This document shows, one piece after another, positions 50,879 to 59,341 of a stretch of 64,000 nt of DNA. Positions within the stretch are counted from its first letter, which is position 1; each line of letters opens with the position of its first letter. Position numbers and translations under genes: made by a program. Under the pieces are notes generated by a model. It was not told the origin of the DNA. It did no database searches and saw only the letters and a program-made list of their open reading frames with translations. The DNA is from Anaerotruncus rubiinfantis. Lineage in GTDB: Bacteria; Bacillota; Clostridia; Oscillospirales; Ruminococcaceae. Where the stretch lies: the NCBI RefSeq assembly GCF_900078395.1, contig NZ_FKLA01000009.1, positions 1,626,614 to 1,690,613 on the forward strand, given 5' to 3'.

Positions 50879-50896
50879 TTGACAAAGAATTAACAA
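50879..50896 (+). promoter_or_regulatory. Rex-like operator 2 upstream of adhE
   Basis: TTGACAAAGAATTAACAA has the same layout as operator 1, exactly 30 bases further on, and covers the predicted start of transcription. Confidence 0.7.
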
Positions 50897-50976
50897 TCTC
50901 ATTTTACAGCACCCCTGTTAATTCTGATAAAAAGAATTTGATTTCCGTTTATATCATTTTTAGGAGGAAGCATTTC

Positions 50977-53586
50977 ATGGAAAAGGCAAAAGCAGCACAG
51001 AAGCCCGAAATTGACATCAACGCGATGATCAATGAGCTGGTGGAAAAGGCGGATGTCGCACTCAAACAGTATATGGAACTCAGCCAGGAACAGGTGGACC
51101 AGATCGTCCACGCAATGGCGCTGGCAGGGCTTGACAATCACCAGATGCTTGCAAAGATGGCGGTCGAGGAGACCGGCCGCGGCGTCTACGAGGACAAGAT
51201 CACCAAGAATATCTTCGCAACTGAATATATCTGGCATTCGATCAAATACGAAAAGACGGTCGGCGTGATCGACGAGAACGACCTCGAAGGCTATGTGGAA
51301 GTCGCGGAGCCGGTCGGCATCGTCGCGGGTGTCACTCCGGTAACCAACCCGACCTCCACCACCATGTTCAAGGCGCTCATCACCCAGAAGACCCGCAACC
51401 CGATCATCTTCGGCTTCCATCCCTCCGCGCAGAAATGCTCGGTTGAGGCGGCCAAAATCGTGCGCGACGCGGCCGTCAAGGCGGGCGCGCCGGAAAACTG
51501 CATCCAGTGGATTGAATATCCGTCGATCGACGCGACCAGTGCGCTGATGCACCATCCGAAGGTCTCCCTGATCCTTGCCACCGGCGGCGCCGGCATGGTG
51601 AAGAACGCCTACAGCTGCGGCAAACCGGCGCTCGGCGTCGGCCCGGGAAACGTCCCCTGCTACATTGAGAAAACCGCGAACCTCGAGCGTTCCTGCACCG
51701 ACCTGATGCTCTCCAAAACCTTTGACAACGGCATGATCTGCGCCTCCGAACAGGCGGTCATCGTCGACGAGGAGATCGCCCCGGCGTTTGAGGCGTTCAT
51801 GAAGAAGCACCGCTGCTACTTCCTCAATGACGAGGAGACCCTGAAGGTCACCGATTACGTCATGCCGGCTGAACGCGGCGCGGTAAACCCGGTGGTCGTC
51901 GGCAAATCGCCGGCCTGGATCGCTGAGCAGGCGGGGATCAAGGTCCCGGCTGATACCAAGATCCTGATTGCGAAGCTCCCCGAGCCTTCCCGGGAATACC
52001 GCCTCTCGCTTGAAAAGCTTTCTCCGGTGCTCGCTTACTTCACTGTCAAGGACGCCAAGCAGGGCTTCGATTATGCCAACCGGATGCTGGAGCTGGGCGG
52101 CCTCGGCCATTCAGCGGTCATCCACACCTCGGATATGGAGCTTGCGCGCGCGTATGGCGAAGCGATGAAGGTCGGCCGCGTCATCGTCAACTCCCCGTCC
52201 TCACAGGGTGCGATCGGCGACATCTATAATACCAACATGCCCTCTCTGACGCTCGGCTGCGGATCGTTTGGCCACAACTCCACCACTTCAAACGTCTCCT
52301 CGGTCAACCTGATCAACAAAAAGCGCGTCGCAAAAAGGAGAGTCAATATGCAGTGGTTCAAGATCCCGCCGAAGATTTACTTTGAGAACGATTCGATCCA
52401 GTATCTTGAAAAAATGCCGAACATCAGCCGCGCGTTTATCGTCACCGACCCGATGATGGTGAAACTCGGCAATGTCGATAAAATCCTCTACTATCTGCGC
52501 AAACGCCAGGAATACTGCCATGCGGAGATCTTCTCGGAGGTTGAGCCGGACCCGTCGGTCAACACCATCAAACGCGGCGTGGCGGCAATGAACGCCTTCC
52601 AGCCGGATGTCATCATCGCGCTCGGCGGCGGTTCCGCAATGGATGCCGCGAAGGGCATGTGGCTCTTCTATGAGCACCCGGACACCTCGTTCGACGGGCT
52701 GAAACTCAAATTCATGGATATCCGCAAGCGTACCTACCACTTCCCGAAACTTGGTGAAAAGGCGCAGCTGGTCTGTATCCCAACCACCTCCGGAACGGGC
52801 AGCGAGGTCACTTCCTTCTCGGTCATCACCGACAAGGAGCACGGCAACATCAAGTATCCACTCGCTGACTATGAGCTGACCCCGGATGTTGCGATCATCG
52901 ATCCGCAGTTCGTCATGTCGCTGCCGAAATCCGCGACCGCGGACACCGGCCTCGATGTGCTGACCCATGCGATCGAAGCGTATGTCTCGGTGCTTGCCTC
53001 CGACTATACCGACGGCCTGGCCATCAAGGCGATCGAGCTGGTCTTTGAATACCTGCCGCGCGCCTATAAGAACGGGGACAAGGATTTCGAGGCGCGTGAA
53101 AAGATGCACAACGCCTCCTGCATCGCCGGTCTTGCGTTCACCAACGCATTCCTTGGACTCAATCACTCAATGGCGCACAAGTTGGGCGGCGAATACCACA
53201 TTCCACACGGGCGCGCCAACGCGGTGCTGCTGCCGCATGTGATCGCTTATAATGCTTCCGAACCCACCAAGTTCACCATCTGGCCGAAGTATGAAAAATT
53301 CATCGCGGACGTAAAATATGCCAAGATCGCCAAATATCTTGGCCTGCCCGCTTCGACCACCGAGGAAGGCGTCCAGAGCCTGATCAAAGCAATCCGTGAT
53401 CTGATGAAGGAAGTCAACATGGTCATGAGCATCCAGGAGTGCGGTGTGGATGAGAAAACCTTTATGGCCGGCGTCAGCCAGCTCGCTGACCGCGCGTTTG
53501 AGGACCAGTGCACCACAGCCAACCCGCGGCTGCCGCTCGTGAGCGAGATCGCTGAAATTTACAAGAAGGCATACTACGGAAAATAA
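50977..53586 (+). CDS. adhE: Bifunctional acetaldehyde-CoA/alcohol dehydrogenase AdhE
   Basis: This 869-residue fermentative enzyme reduces acetyl-CoA to ethanol and regenerates NAD+. The N-terminal aldehyde dehydrogenase half has the catalytic Cys in FDNGMICASEQAVIVDE (about 248-264). The C-terminal iron alcohol dehydrogenase half has ALGGGSAMDAAKGMW (about 549-563) and the iron ligands in LGLNHSMAHKLGGEYHIPHG (about 727-746). TAGGAGGA precedes ATG 50977. Two Rex-like sites over its promoter suggest control by the NADH/NAD+ ratio. Confidence 0.97.
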   Translation: MEKAKAAQKPEIDINAMINELVEKADVALKQYMELSQEQVDQIVHAMALAGLDNHQMLAKMAVEETGRGVYEDKITKNIFATEYIWHSIKYEKTVGVIDENDLEGYVEVAEPVGIVAGVTPVTNPTSTTMFKALITQKTRNPIIFGFHPSAQKCSVEAAKIVRDAAVKAGAPENCIQWIEYPSIDATSALMHHPKVSLILATGGAGMVKNAYSCGKPALGVGPGNVPCYIEKTANLERSCTDLMLSKTFDNGMICASEQAVIVDEEIAPAFEAFMKKHRCYFLNDEETLKVTDYVMPAERGAVNPVVVGKSPAWIAEQAGIKVPADTKILIAKLPEPSREYRLSLEKLSPVLAYFTVKDAKQGFDYANRMLELGGLGHSAVIHTSDMELARAYGEAMKVGRVIVNSPSSQGAIGDIYNTNMPSLTLGCGSFGHNSTTSNVSSVNLINKKRVAKRRVNMQWFKIPPKIYFENDSIQYLEKMPNISRAFIVTDPMMVKLGNVDKILYYLRKRQEYCHAEIFSEVEPDPSVNTIKRGVAAMNAFQPDVIIALGGGSAMDAAKGMWLFYEHPDTSFDGLKLKFMDIRKRTYHFPKLGEKAQLVCIPTTSGTGSEVTSFSVITDKEHGNIKYPLADYELTPDVAIIDPQFVMSLPKSATADTGLDVLTHAIEAYVSVLASDYTDGLAIKAIELVFEYLPRAYKNGDKDFEAREKMHNASCIAGLAFTNAFLGLNHSMAHKLGGEYHIPHGRANAVLLPHVIAYNASEPTKFTIWPKYEKFIADVKYAKIAKYLGLPASTTEEGVQSLIKAIRDLMKEVNMVMSIQECGVDEKTFMAGVSQLADRAFEDQCTTANPRLPLVSEIAEIYKKAYYGK

Positions 53587-53619
53587 GGTTTTCTGAGAGA
53601 AAGATCCAGGGAAAAACGC

Positions 53620-53648
53620 TTGAAGAAACGGTAAGTTTGTAGTATCCT
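53620..53648 (+). promoter_or_regulatory. Possible promoter of the hydrogenase operon
   Basis: TTGAAG (53620-53625), 17 bases, TATCCT (53643-53648). Start would be near 53655, directly before the terminator hairpin at 53669. A moderate match only. Confidence 0.4.
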
Positions 53649-53668
53649 AAATAATATGGATGAGGGAA

Positions 53669-53707
53669 GCCGCATTGCAGTTGAATAGGTTGTAATGCGG
53701 CTTTTTT
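53669..53707 (+). terminator. Terminator or attenuator between adhE and the hydrogenase operon
   Basis: GCCGCATTGCA (53669-53679) pairs with TGTAATGCGGC (53691-53701), 11 pairs with one G-U, followed by TTTTTT (53702-53707). It may simply end adhE. If the promoter at 53620 is real it would also sit in the leader of the hydrogenase operon. Confidence 0.75.
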
Positions 53708-53736
53708 CTGCGAATAACGGCCACGGAGGAAATGGT

Positions 53737-53982
53737 ATGGAAATTTATGTATGCATCGGAAGCTCCTGTCATCTGAAGGGTTCCTACGACATCATCAATG
53801 CATTCAAAAAACTGATCGCGGACCATGGGCTTGAGGAAAAGGTGAGCCTGAACGCCTCCTTCTGCCTTGGGCACTGCCAGAACGGCGTCACCATCAAGAT
53901 TGGCGAACAGATCGTCACCGGGCTCAACCCGCAGAATGTGGAGCAGATCTTCAACGATATGGTTTTAAAGGAGCTGCAGTAA
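53737..53982 (+). CDS. Thioredoxin-like [2Fe-2S] ferredoxin (NuoE/HydC-like)
   Basis: This 81-residue protein has the four cysteines of a thioredoxin-like 2Fe-2S ferredoxin: C6 and C11 in CIGSSC, and C43 and C47 in SFCLGHC. It is a short form without the NuoE N-terminal helical domain. GGAGGAA precedes ATG 53737. It is first in the hydrogenase operon, four bases before the sensory hydrogenase, and probably delivers electrons to it. Confidence 0.88.
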   Translation: MEIYVCIGSSCHLKGSYDIINAFKKLIADHGLEEKVSLNASFCLGHCQNGVTIKIGEQIVTGLNPQNVEQIFNDMVLKELQ

Positions 53983-53985
53983 CCG

Positions 53986-55680
53986 ATGACCGATGTTTTG
54001 AGCCTCAAAAAGGCAAACTGTAAAAACTGTCACAAATGTATCCGCGCCTGCCCGGTCAAGTCGATCCGGTTCGCGGACGCACAGGCCAAAATCCTGCCGA
54101 ACGAATGTATCCTCTGCGGGCGGTGCGTCGTCGTCTGCCCGCAGGACGCCAAAAAGCCGCGCAATGATCTGACCGAGGTTATCGGCGCGATTGGGGAAGG
54201 CAGGCGCGTGATCGCCACGGTCGCGCCCTCGTTCATCAGCCATTTCGATGTAGCGGGTATCGAGGCGTTTGAAGGGTATTTAAAAAAGCTCGGCTTTTTC
54301 AAAGCGTATGAGACCGCCGAAGGGGCGTATATCGTCAAAAGCGAATATGAAAGGATCATCGCCGAAAAAAGGCAGGAGGTCATCATCTCCTCCTGCTGCC
54401 ACACGGTCGTGTCGCTGATCCAGAAATATCATCCGCTTTGCATCCCGTACATAGCGCCGGTTATCTCCCCGATGCTGGCGAGCGCAAAGAAGATCAAGGC
54501 GGAATATCCGGACGCTTATGTCGTGTTCATCGGCCCGTGCATCTCCAAAAAGGATGAGATCGCAAAGATCCCGGGACCGGTCGACTGCGTGCTCACCTAT
54601 GAGGAGCTGGACCAGTGGTTCCAGAAGCGGGAGATCGTCCCGGAGCGAGAGGAAATTTCTGCCGCAGAGGGGCGCGCTTCGCGCTTCTTCCCAAAGACGG
54701 GCGGCATCATCGAATGTATGCACACCGAAGGCACCGATTACCATTACCTCACGGTCGATGGGGTGGAAAACTGCATCTCGGCGCTCCAGGAGATCGAGCG
54801 GGGCGGCCTCAAGGGATATTTTATCGAGATGAGCGCCTGCGAGGGCAGCTGCGTGAACGGCCCGTCCACCCGCGGCTTCGCGCATTCGATCCTGCGTTCG
54901 CGCGTGCGGGTGGACGAATACGCCCAGCCCGACCGTTCTGCGAAGCCGGACTTCGACATCACAGAAAAGATCGCGCTTACCCGCAGCATCCCGAGCGAAT
55001 TTGTCAAGGAGGTCGAGCCGCCCGAGGAGGCGATTCGCGAGATTCTCCAGAAGATGGGCAAGACGAAACCGGAGGACGAGCTCAACTGTTCGAGCTGCGG
55101 CTATGCCACCTGCCGCGAAAAGGCCAAAGCGGTCTACAACGGCAAGGCGGACATCACCATGTGCCTGCCCTTCCTGCTTGCAAAGGCCGAAAGCTTTTCG
55201 GACAACATCTTTAATGTCAGCCCGAATGCGATCATGGTGCTGGACGAAAACCTCACCATCCAAAAGATGAATATGCCGGCCTGCCATCTCTTCAACATCC
55301 CTTCCCCAAAGGCGCTGCTGGGTTCGATGATCGTAGAGCTTCTGGATCCGAACGATTTTGAAGACGTGCTCGAAACCGGTAACGATATAATCGACAAACG
55401 GGTCTATCTTTCGGAATATAAAAAATTTGTCGAGCTGAGCATCGTGCGCGATGAGGAACATAACGCACTCTTCGCCATTCTCAAGGACATCACCGCCGAC
55501 CACAACCGCCAGGAAAAATATAAGGAGCGCCGCGCCAAGACGATCGACATCACCGACAAGGTGGTCGAGAAGCAGATGCGCATTGTACAGGAGATCGCCT
55601 CGCTGCTTGGGGAAACCACCGCCGAGACCAAAGTCGCGCTCACCCAGATCAAGAATACGGTTCTCTCGGAGGACGAATGA
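53986..55680 (+). CDS. PAS-containing sensory [FeFe]-hydrogenase (group C, HydS-like)
   Basis: This 564-residue protein starts with two 4Fe-4S motifs (CKNCHKCIRAC, about 12-22; CILCGRCVVVC, about 41-51). The H-cluster motifs are divergent: L1 SSCCHTVV (about 135), L2 GPCISKKDE (about 183) and L3 ACEGSCVNGPS (about 283). A four-cysteine cluster domain (CSSCGYATC...MC, about 366-391) and a PAS domain (about 400-500) with a C-terminal helix follow. This is the group C layout, thought to sense hydrogen or redox state rather than turn over fast. The next genes are a phosphatase and a second hydrogenase. Confidence 0.88.
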   Translation: MTDVLSLKKANCKNCHKCIRACPVKSIRFADAQAKILPNECILCGRCVVVCPQDAKKPRNDLTEVIGAIGEGRRVIATVAPSFISHFDVAGIEAFEGYLKKLGFFKAYETAEGAYIVKSEYERIIAEKRQEVIISSCCHTVVSLIQKYHPLCIPYIAPVISPMLASAKKIKAEYPDAYVVFIGPCISKKDEIAKIPGPVDCVLTYEELDQWFQKREIVPEREEISAAEGRASRFFPKTGGIIECMHTEGTDYHYLTVDGVENCISALQEIERGGLKGYFIEMSACEGSCVNGPSTRGFAHSILRSRVRVDEYAQPDRSAKPDFDITEKIALTRSIPSEFVKEVEPPEEAIREILQKMGKTKPEDELNCSSCGYATCREKAKAVYNGKADITMCLPFLLAKAESFSDNIFNVSPNAIMVLDENLTIQKMNMPACHLFNIPSPKALLGSMIVELLDPNDFEDVLETGNDIIDKRVYLSEYKKFVELSIVRDEEHNALFAILKDITADHNRQEKYKERRAKTIDITDKVVEKQMRIVQEIASLLGETTAETKVALTQIKNTVLSEDE

Positions 55681-56858
55681 TGGACAGACTCTTTATGGAA
55701 AACGGCTACATCAGCCTGAACAAGATGGGGGAGGAGCTCTGCGGCGACCGGGTGGAGGTCAAGCCCGTAAACGCGAACGGCGACTTCACAATGGTGCTGG
55801 CTGACGGGCTTGGCAGTGGTGTAAAGGCGAATATCCTGTCAACGCTTACTTCAAAGATTATCGCGACCATGATGGACAGCGACATGCCGATTGAGGAATG
55901 TGTCACGACCATTGCCCAGACCCTCCCGGTCTGTTCTGTGCGGCAGGTGGCCTATGCCACTTTTACGATCATCAAGGTCTACCGCAACAAGGACGTCCAT
56001 CTCATCCAGTACGACAATCCGGACGTCATCTGCCTGCGGGACGGGAAGAACTTCGATTACCCGAAGGAAGAAAAGGTGATCGCGGGCAAAAAAATCTATG
56101 AATCCCTCTTTAAGATCAAACTGGGCGACCTGTTCATCGCAATGAGCGACGGGGTCATCCACGCCGGGGTTGGGCAGTCGCTCAATTTTGGCTGGGAACG
56201 CCCAAATGTTATCGAATACGCTGAAAGCCGTTACCAGCCGGACATGTCCGCCAAAGCGATGGCTTCGGTCCTCAGCGACGCCTGTAACGACCTTTACATG
56301 GGAAAGCCGGGCGACGATACGACCGTCGCGGTGCTGCGCATCCGCGAGCGGCAGCTCGTGAATCTGATGATTGGCCCGCCGGTTGACAAGGCGGACGACG
56401 AAAAGGTGATGGAGCTCTTCTTCTCGAAGGAGGGCAAGCACATTGTCTGCGGCGGCACCACCTCGACGATGGTCGCGCGGTATCTCGGCACGACCGTCAA
56501 AACCAAGATCGATTATCTCGATCCGTCGATCCCGCCGATCGGCTACATCGACGGCGTTGACCTTTGCACCGAGGGAGTGCTCACGATGGGCCGCGTGGTC
56601 GAGATCGCAAAAGCGTACGCTTCGGCCACCACCGACGTCTCGACCGAATGGATCGGCAAGCGGGACGGCGCGTCGCTGATTTCACAGATGCTCTTCGAGG
56701 ATGCGACCGACGTCAATCTATTCGTGGGCCGCGCGATGAACCCGGCGCACCAGAACCCAAACATGCCGATTGACCTTTCGATCAAGCTGCGGCTGATCGA
56801 GGACCTTGCCAAATATCTGGAACAGATGGGCAAGCATGTGAAGGTGAGCTTCTACTAA
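55677..56858 (+). CDS. SpoIIE/PP2C-type serine phosphatase
   Basis: This 393-residue protein has a PP2C-like domain (about 1-225) with the metal-binding VLADGLGSGVKANILS (about 39-54), IAMSDGVIHAGVG (about 156-168) and GKPGDDTTVAVLRI (about 210-223). A C-terminal region of about 170 residues (CGGTTSTMVARYLG onward) has no domain I can name. It overlaps the sensory hydrogenase by four bases. It is the likely output of that sensor, dephosphorylating an unknown target. Confidence 0.85.
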   Translation: MMDRLFMENGYISLNKMGEELCGDRVEVKPVNANGDFTMVLADGLGSGVKANILSTLTSKIIATMMDSDMPIEECVTTIAQTLPVCSVRQVAYATFTIIKVYRNKDVHLIQYDNPDVICLRDGKNFDYPKEEKVIAGKKIYESLFKIKLGDLFIAMSDGVIHAGVGQSLNFGWERPNVIEYAESRYQPDMSAKAMASVLSDACNDLYMGKPGDDTTVAVLRIRERQLVNLMIGPPVDKADDEKVMELFFSKEGKHIVCGGTTSTMVARYLGTTVKTKIDYLDPSIPPIGYIDGVDLCTEGVLTMGRVVEIAKAYASATTDVSTEWIGKRDGASLISQMLFEDATDVNLFVGRAMNPAHQNPNMPIDLSIKLRLIEDLAKYLEQMGKHVKVSFY

Positions 56859-56873
56859 GGAGGAGGGACCCCT

Positions 56874-58313
56874 ATGGAACCGACACGCAATTTTGATACA
56901 AACGTACAGCTTCTCAAATATAAGATTCTCAAATCGGTCGTCCGGCATTTTGACGACGGGACGCTGCGGGAGGCCTATCATGATATTCCCCTGGAAATTA
57001 TTCCCGGACCAAAGCCGACCATGCGCTGCTGCATTTATAAGGAACGGGCGATCGTGGGGGAACGGCTCAAGATGGCGCTGGGCGGAGACCGGAACAATCC
57101 GAATGTGATCGAGGTCATCTCGATCGCCTGTGACGAGTGCCCGGTCAACCGTTTCCACATCAGCCGCGCCTGCCGCGGCTGTATTGCGCACCGCTGTGAG
57201 CACGCCTGCCCGAAGGGCGCGATCCATGTGGTCGACGGCCGCGCGCGCATCGACCAGGACAAATGCATTGAATGCGGGCGGTGCGCGTTTGCCTGCCCGT
57301 ATTCCGCCATTATCGAATACACCCGGCCGTGTGAGAACGCCTGTAAGATCAAAGCGATCAGCATGGACGAGAACAAAGCGGCCAAAATTGACAACGACAA
57401 ATGTATCTCCTGCGGCGCATGCGTTTACCAGTGTCCGTTTGGGGCGATCGTGGACAAATCCTTCCTGCTGGATGCGTTGCAGCTGCTGCGTGACAGCGCC
57501 AGCAACCGGAATTATCGGGTTTACGCGGTGGTCGCGCCGTCGGTTTCGAGCCAGTTCTCCTATGCAAAGACCGGTCAGGTGGTTACGGGCCTCAAGCGGC
57601 TCGGTTTCCACAGTGTGGTCGAAGCGGCGCTCGGCGCGGACATGGTGGCTTGGGAAGAGGCCGCGGAGCTTGCGGAAAAGGGCTTTTTGACCAGTTCCTG
57701 CTGTCCGGCGTTTGTTGCTTATATCAGAAAATCCTTCCCGCAGATGGCCGACAAAATTTCGCACAACCCATCCCCGATGGTGGCGATTTCGGATTTCATC
57801 AAAAAACTTGATCCGGGCGCAAAAACGATCTTCATTGGGCCTTGCACAGCGAAAAAGTTGGAATTCCAGGAGGAACCGCTGCACGCGGTCGATTGCGTGC
57901 TCACCTTCGAGGAACTGCAGGCGCTGTTCGACGCGCGGGGAATTGAAATCGAACACTTGGAGGAGGACCTGCTCGACAACGCCTCCTATTACGGCAGGAT
58001 CTTCGCGCGCAGCGGCGGGCTTTCCGACGCGGTGGCCGAGGCGCTCAAGGAGCGCGGGATCACGCCGGAGCAGTTTGAGGTAAAGCCCCTTGCGTGCGAC
58101 GGTATTGAGCAGTGCAAGGTGGCGCTCTTAAAGGCGAGCAGAAACCTGCTGCCTGAGAACTTTATCGAAGGCATGGCGTGCGTCGGCGGATGCATCGGCG
58201 GGGCCGCCTGCGTTTCACATGGGCCGAAGGACAAAAACGAAGTCAACAAATATGGCCAGCAGGCGCTTGAAAAGTCGATAACAGATGCGATTGCGGTCAC
58301 AAAAATGATGTAA
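56874..58313 (+). CDS. [FeFe]-hydrogenase, group B type
   Basis: This 479-residue protein has several 4Fe-4S motifs in its N-terminal half (CDECPVNRFH..., CIECGRCAFACP, CISCGACVYQCP; about 85-195) and a complete H-cluster domain: L1 TSCCPAF (about 275), L2 GPCTAKKLE (about 322) and L3 EGMACVGGCIGG (about 435). The TSCCPAF form is typical of group B enzymes of Clostridia. AGGAGG precedes the ATG 15 bases after the phosphatase. It evolves or oxidises H2 with ferredoxin and is probably controlled by the sensor and phosphatase before it. Confidence 0.92.
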   Translation: MEPTRNFDTNVQLLKYKILKSVVRHFDDGTLREAYHDIPLEIIPGPKPTMRCCIYKERAIVGERLKMALGGDRNNPNVIEVISIACDECPVNRFHISRACRGCIAHRCEHACPKGAIHVVDGRARIDQDKCIECGRCAFACPYSAIIEYTRPCENACKIKAISMDENKAAKIDNDKCISCGACVYQCPFGAIVDKSFLLDALQLLRDSASNRNYRVYAVVAPSVSSQFSYAKTGQVVTGLKRLGFHSVVEAALGADMVAWEEAAELAEKGFLTSSCCPAFVAYIRKSFPQMADKISHNPSPMVAISDFIKKLDPGAKTIFIGPCTAKKLEFQEEPLHAVDCVLTFEELQALFDARGIEIEHLEEDLLDNASYYGRIFARSGGLSDAVAEALKERGITPEQFEVKPLACDGIEQCKVALLKASRNLLPENFIEGMACVGGCIGGAACVSHGPKDKNEVNKYGQQALEKSITDAIAVTKMM

Positions 58314-58335
58314 AATGTTCTGGAATGGGGAAATG

Positions 58336-58369
58336 AATGCAGGATTTTGCGAAAAATCCTGCATTTTTT
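58336..58369 (+). terminator. Intrinsic terminator of the hydrogenase operon
   Basis: AATGCAGGATTTT (58336-58348), loop GCGA, AAAATCCTGCATT (58353-58365) and a T-run to 58369. Confidence 0.92.
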
Positions 58370-58391
58370 CGTGCTATTTTCGGTTTCTCGC

Positions 58392-58420
58392 TTGATTTTC
58401 CAAGGGGTTTACGGTATCAT
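58392..58420 (+). promoter_or_regulatory. SigA promoter of the rpiR-to-ispH cluster
   Basis: TTGATT (58392-58397), 17 bases, TATCAT (58415-58420). Start is near 58427, 42 bases before the ATG at 58469. Confidence 0.7.
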
Positions 58421-58468
58421 ATGAAAGGAAATTTGCTTTGCAAAAATTGAAACGGGAAGGGACAGACG

Positions 58469-59341
58469 ATGGGCAAGGATTTGTTGACGGTAATCGGCCG
58501 GATGACGCCGGAATTTTCAAAAGGCCAGCGGCTGATTGCATCCTACATTATAAATCATTTTGATAAGGCGGCGTTCATGACCGCCTCGAAGCTGGGAACC
58601 ACGGTCGGCGTGAGCGAATCCACTGTGGTGCGGTTTGCGTCGGAGATCGGTTTCGCGGGTTATCCGGAATTACAGAAGGCTCTGCAGGAGCTGATCCGCA
58701 ACAAGCTGACGACCGTACAGCGCATGGACGTCACCAGCGACCAGTTGGAGAACACCAATGTGCTGGCCAAGGTGCTCAACAAGGATATCGAAAAAATCCG
58801 CCGGACGCTGGAAGAGGCGAGTGAAACCGACTTCAACTCGGCGGTCGAAACGATCTGCCGCTCGAAGGCGATCTATATTATCGGCGTGCGTTCAGCGGCG
58901 GCGCTCGCACAGTTTATGAGCTTTTACTTCACTCACATCTTCCCGAATGTGAAGCTCATCAACACCACAAGCCGCGCCGAAATGTTCGAGCAGATCATGC
59001 GTATCGGCCCGGACGACGTATTCATCGGGCTTTCGTTCCCGCGTTATTCAAAACGTACGGTGCAGGCGTCCCATTTTGCGCGCGCGAACGGCGCGAAAGT
59101 CATTGCCATCACAGATTCCCAGAAATCCCCGCTGGCGGACGTGGCCGACCACGTGCTTATCGCCCGCAGCGACATGGTTTCGTTCATCGATTCGCTGGTT
59201 GCGCCGCTTTCGCTTGTGAATGCGCTGATCGTGGCGGTCGGGCTCAAAAAGCACGACGAGGTTGCCAAGACCTATGAGCGGCTCGAACAGATCTGGGATG
59301 AGTACGAAGTCTACGAAAAACACGAGGAAGAGAAAATTTGA
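58469..59341 (+). CDS. RpiR/MurR-family transcriptional regulator
   Basis: This 290-residue regulator has an N-terminal HTH of the RpiR type (about 1-80; SKLGTTVGVSESTVVRFASE, about 39-58) and a C-terminal SIS domain (about 125-260; YIIGVRSAAALAQFMSFYF) that binds phosphosugars. No sugar genes adjoin it; the flavoprotein gene overlaps its stop by four bases. It may act on itself or on distant genes. Confidence 0.9.
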   Translation: MGKDLLTVIGRMTPEFSKGQRLIASYIINHFDKAAFMTASKLGTTVGVSESTVVRFASEIGFAGYPELQKALQELIRNKLTTVQRMDVTSDQLENTNVLAKVLNKDIEKIRRTLEEASETDFNSAVETICRSKAIYIIGVRSAAALAQFMSFYFTHIFPNVKLINTTSRAEMFEQIMRIGPDDVFIGLSFPRYSKRTVQASHFARANGAKVIAITDSQKSPLADVADHVLIARSDMVSFIDSLVAPLSLVNALIVAVGLKKHDEVAKTYERLEQIWDEYEVYEKHEEEKI

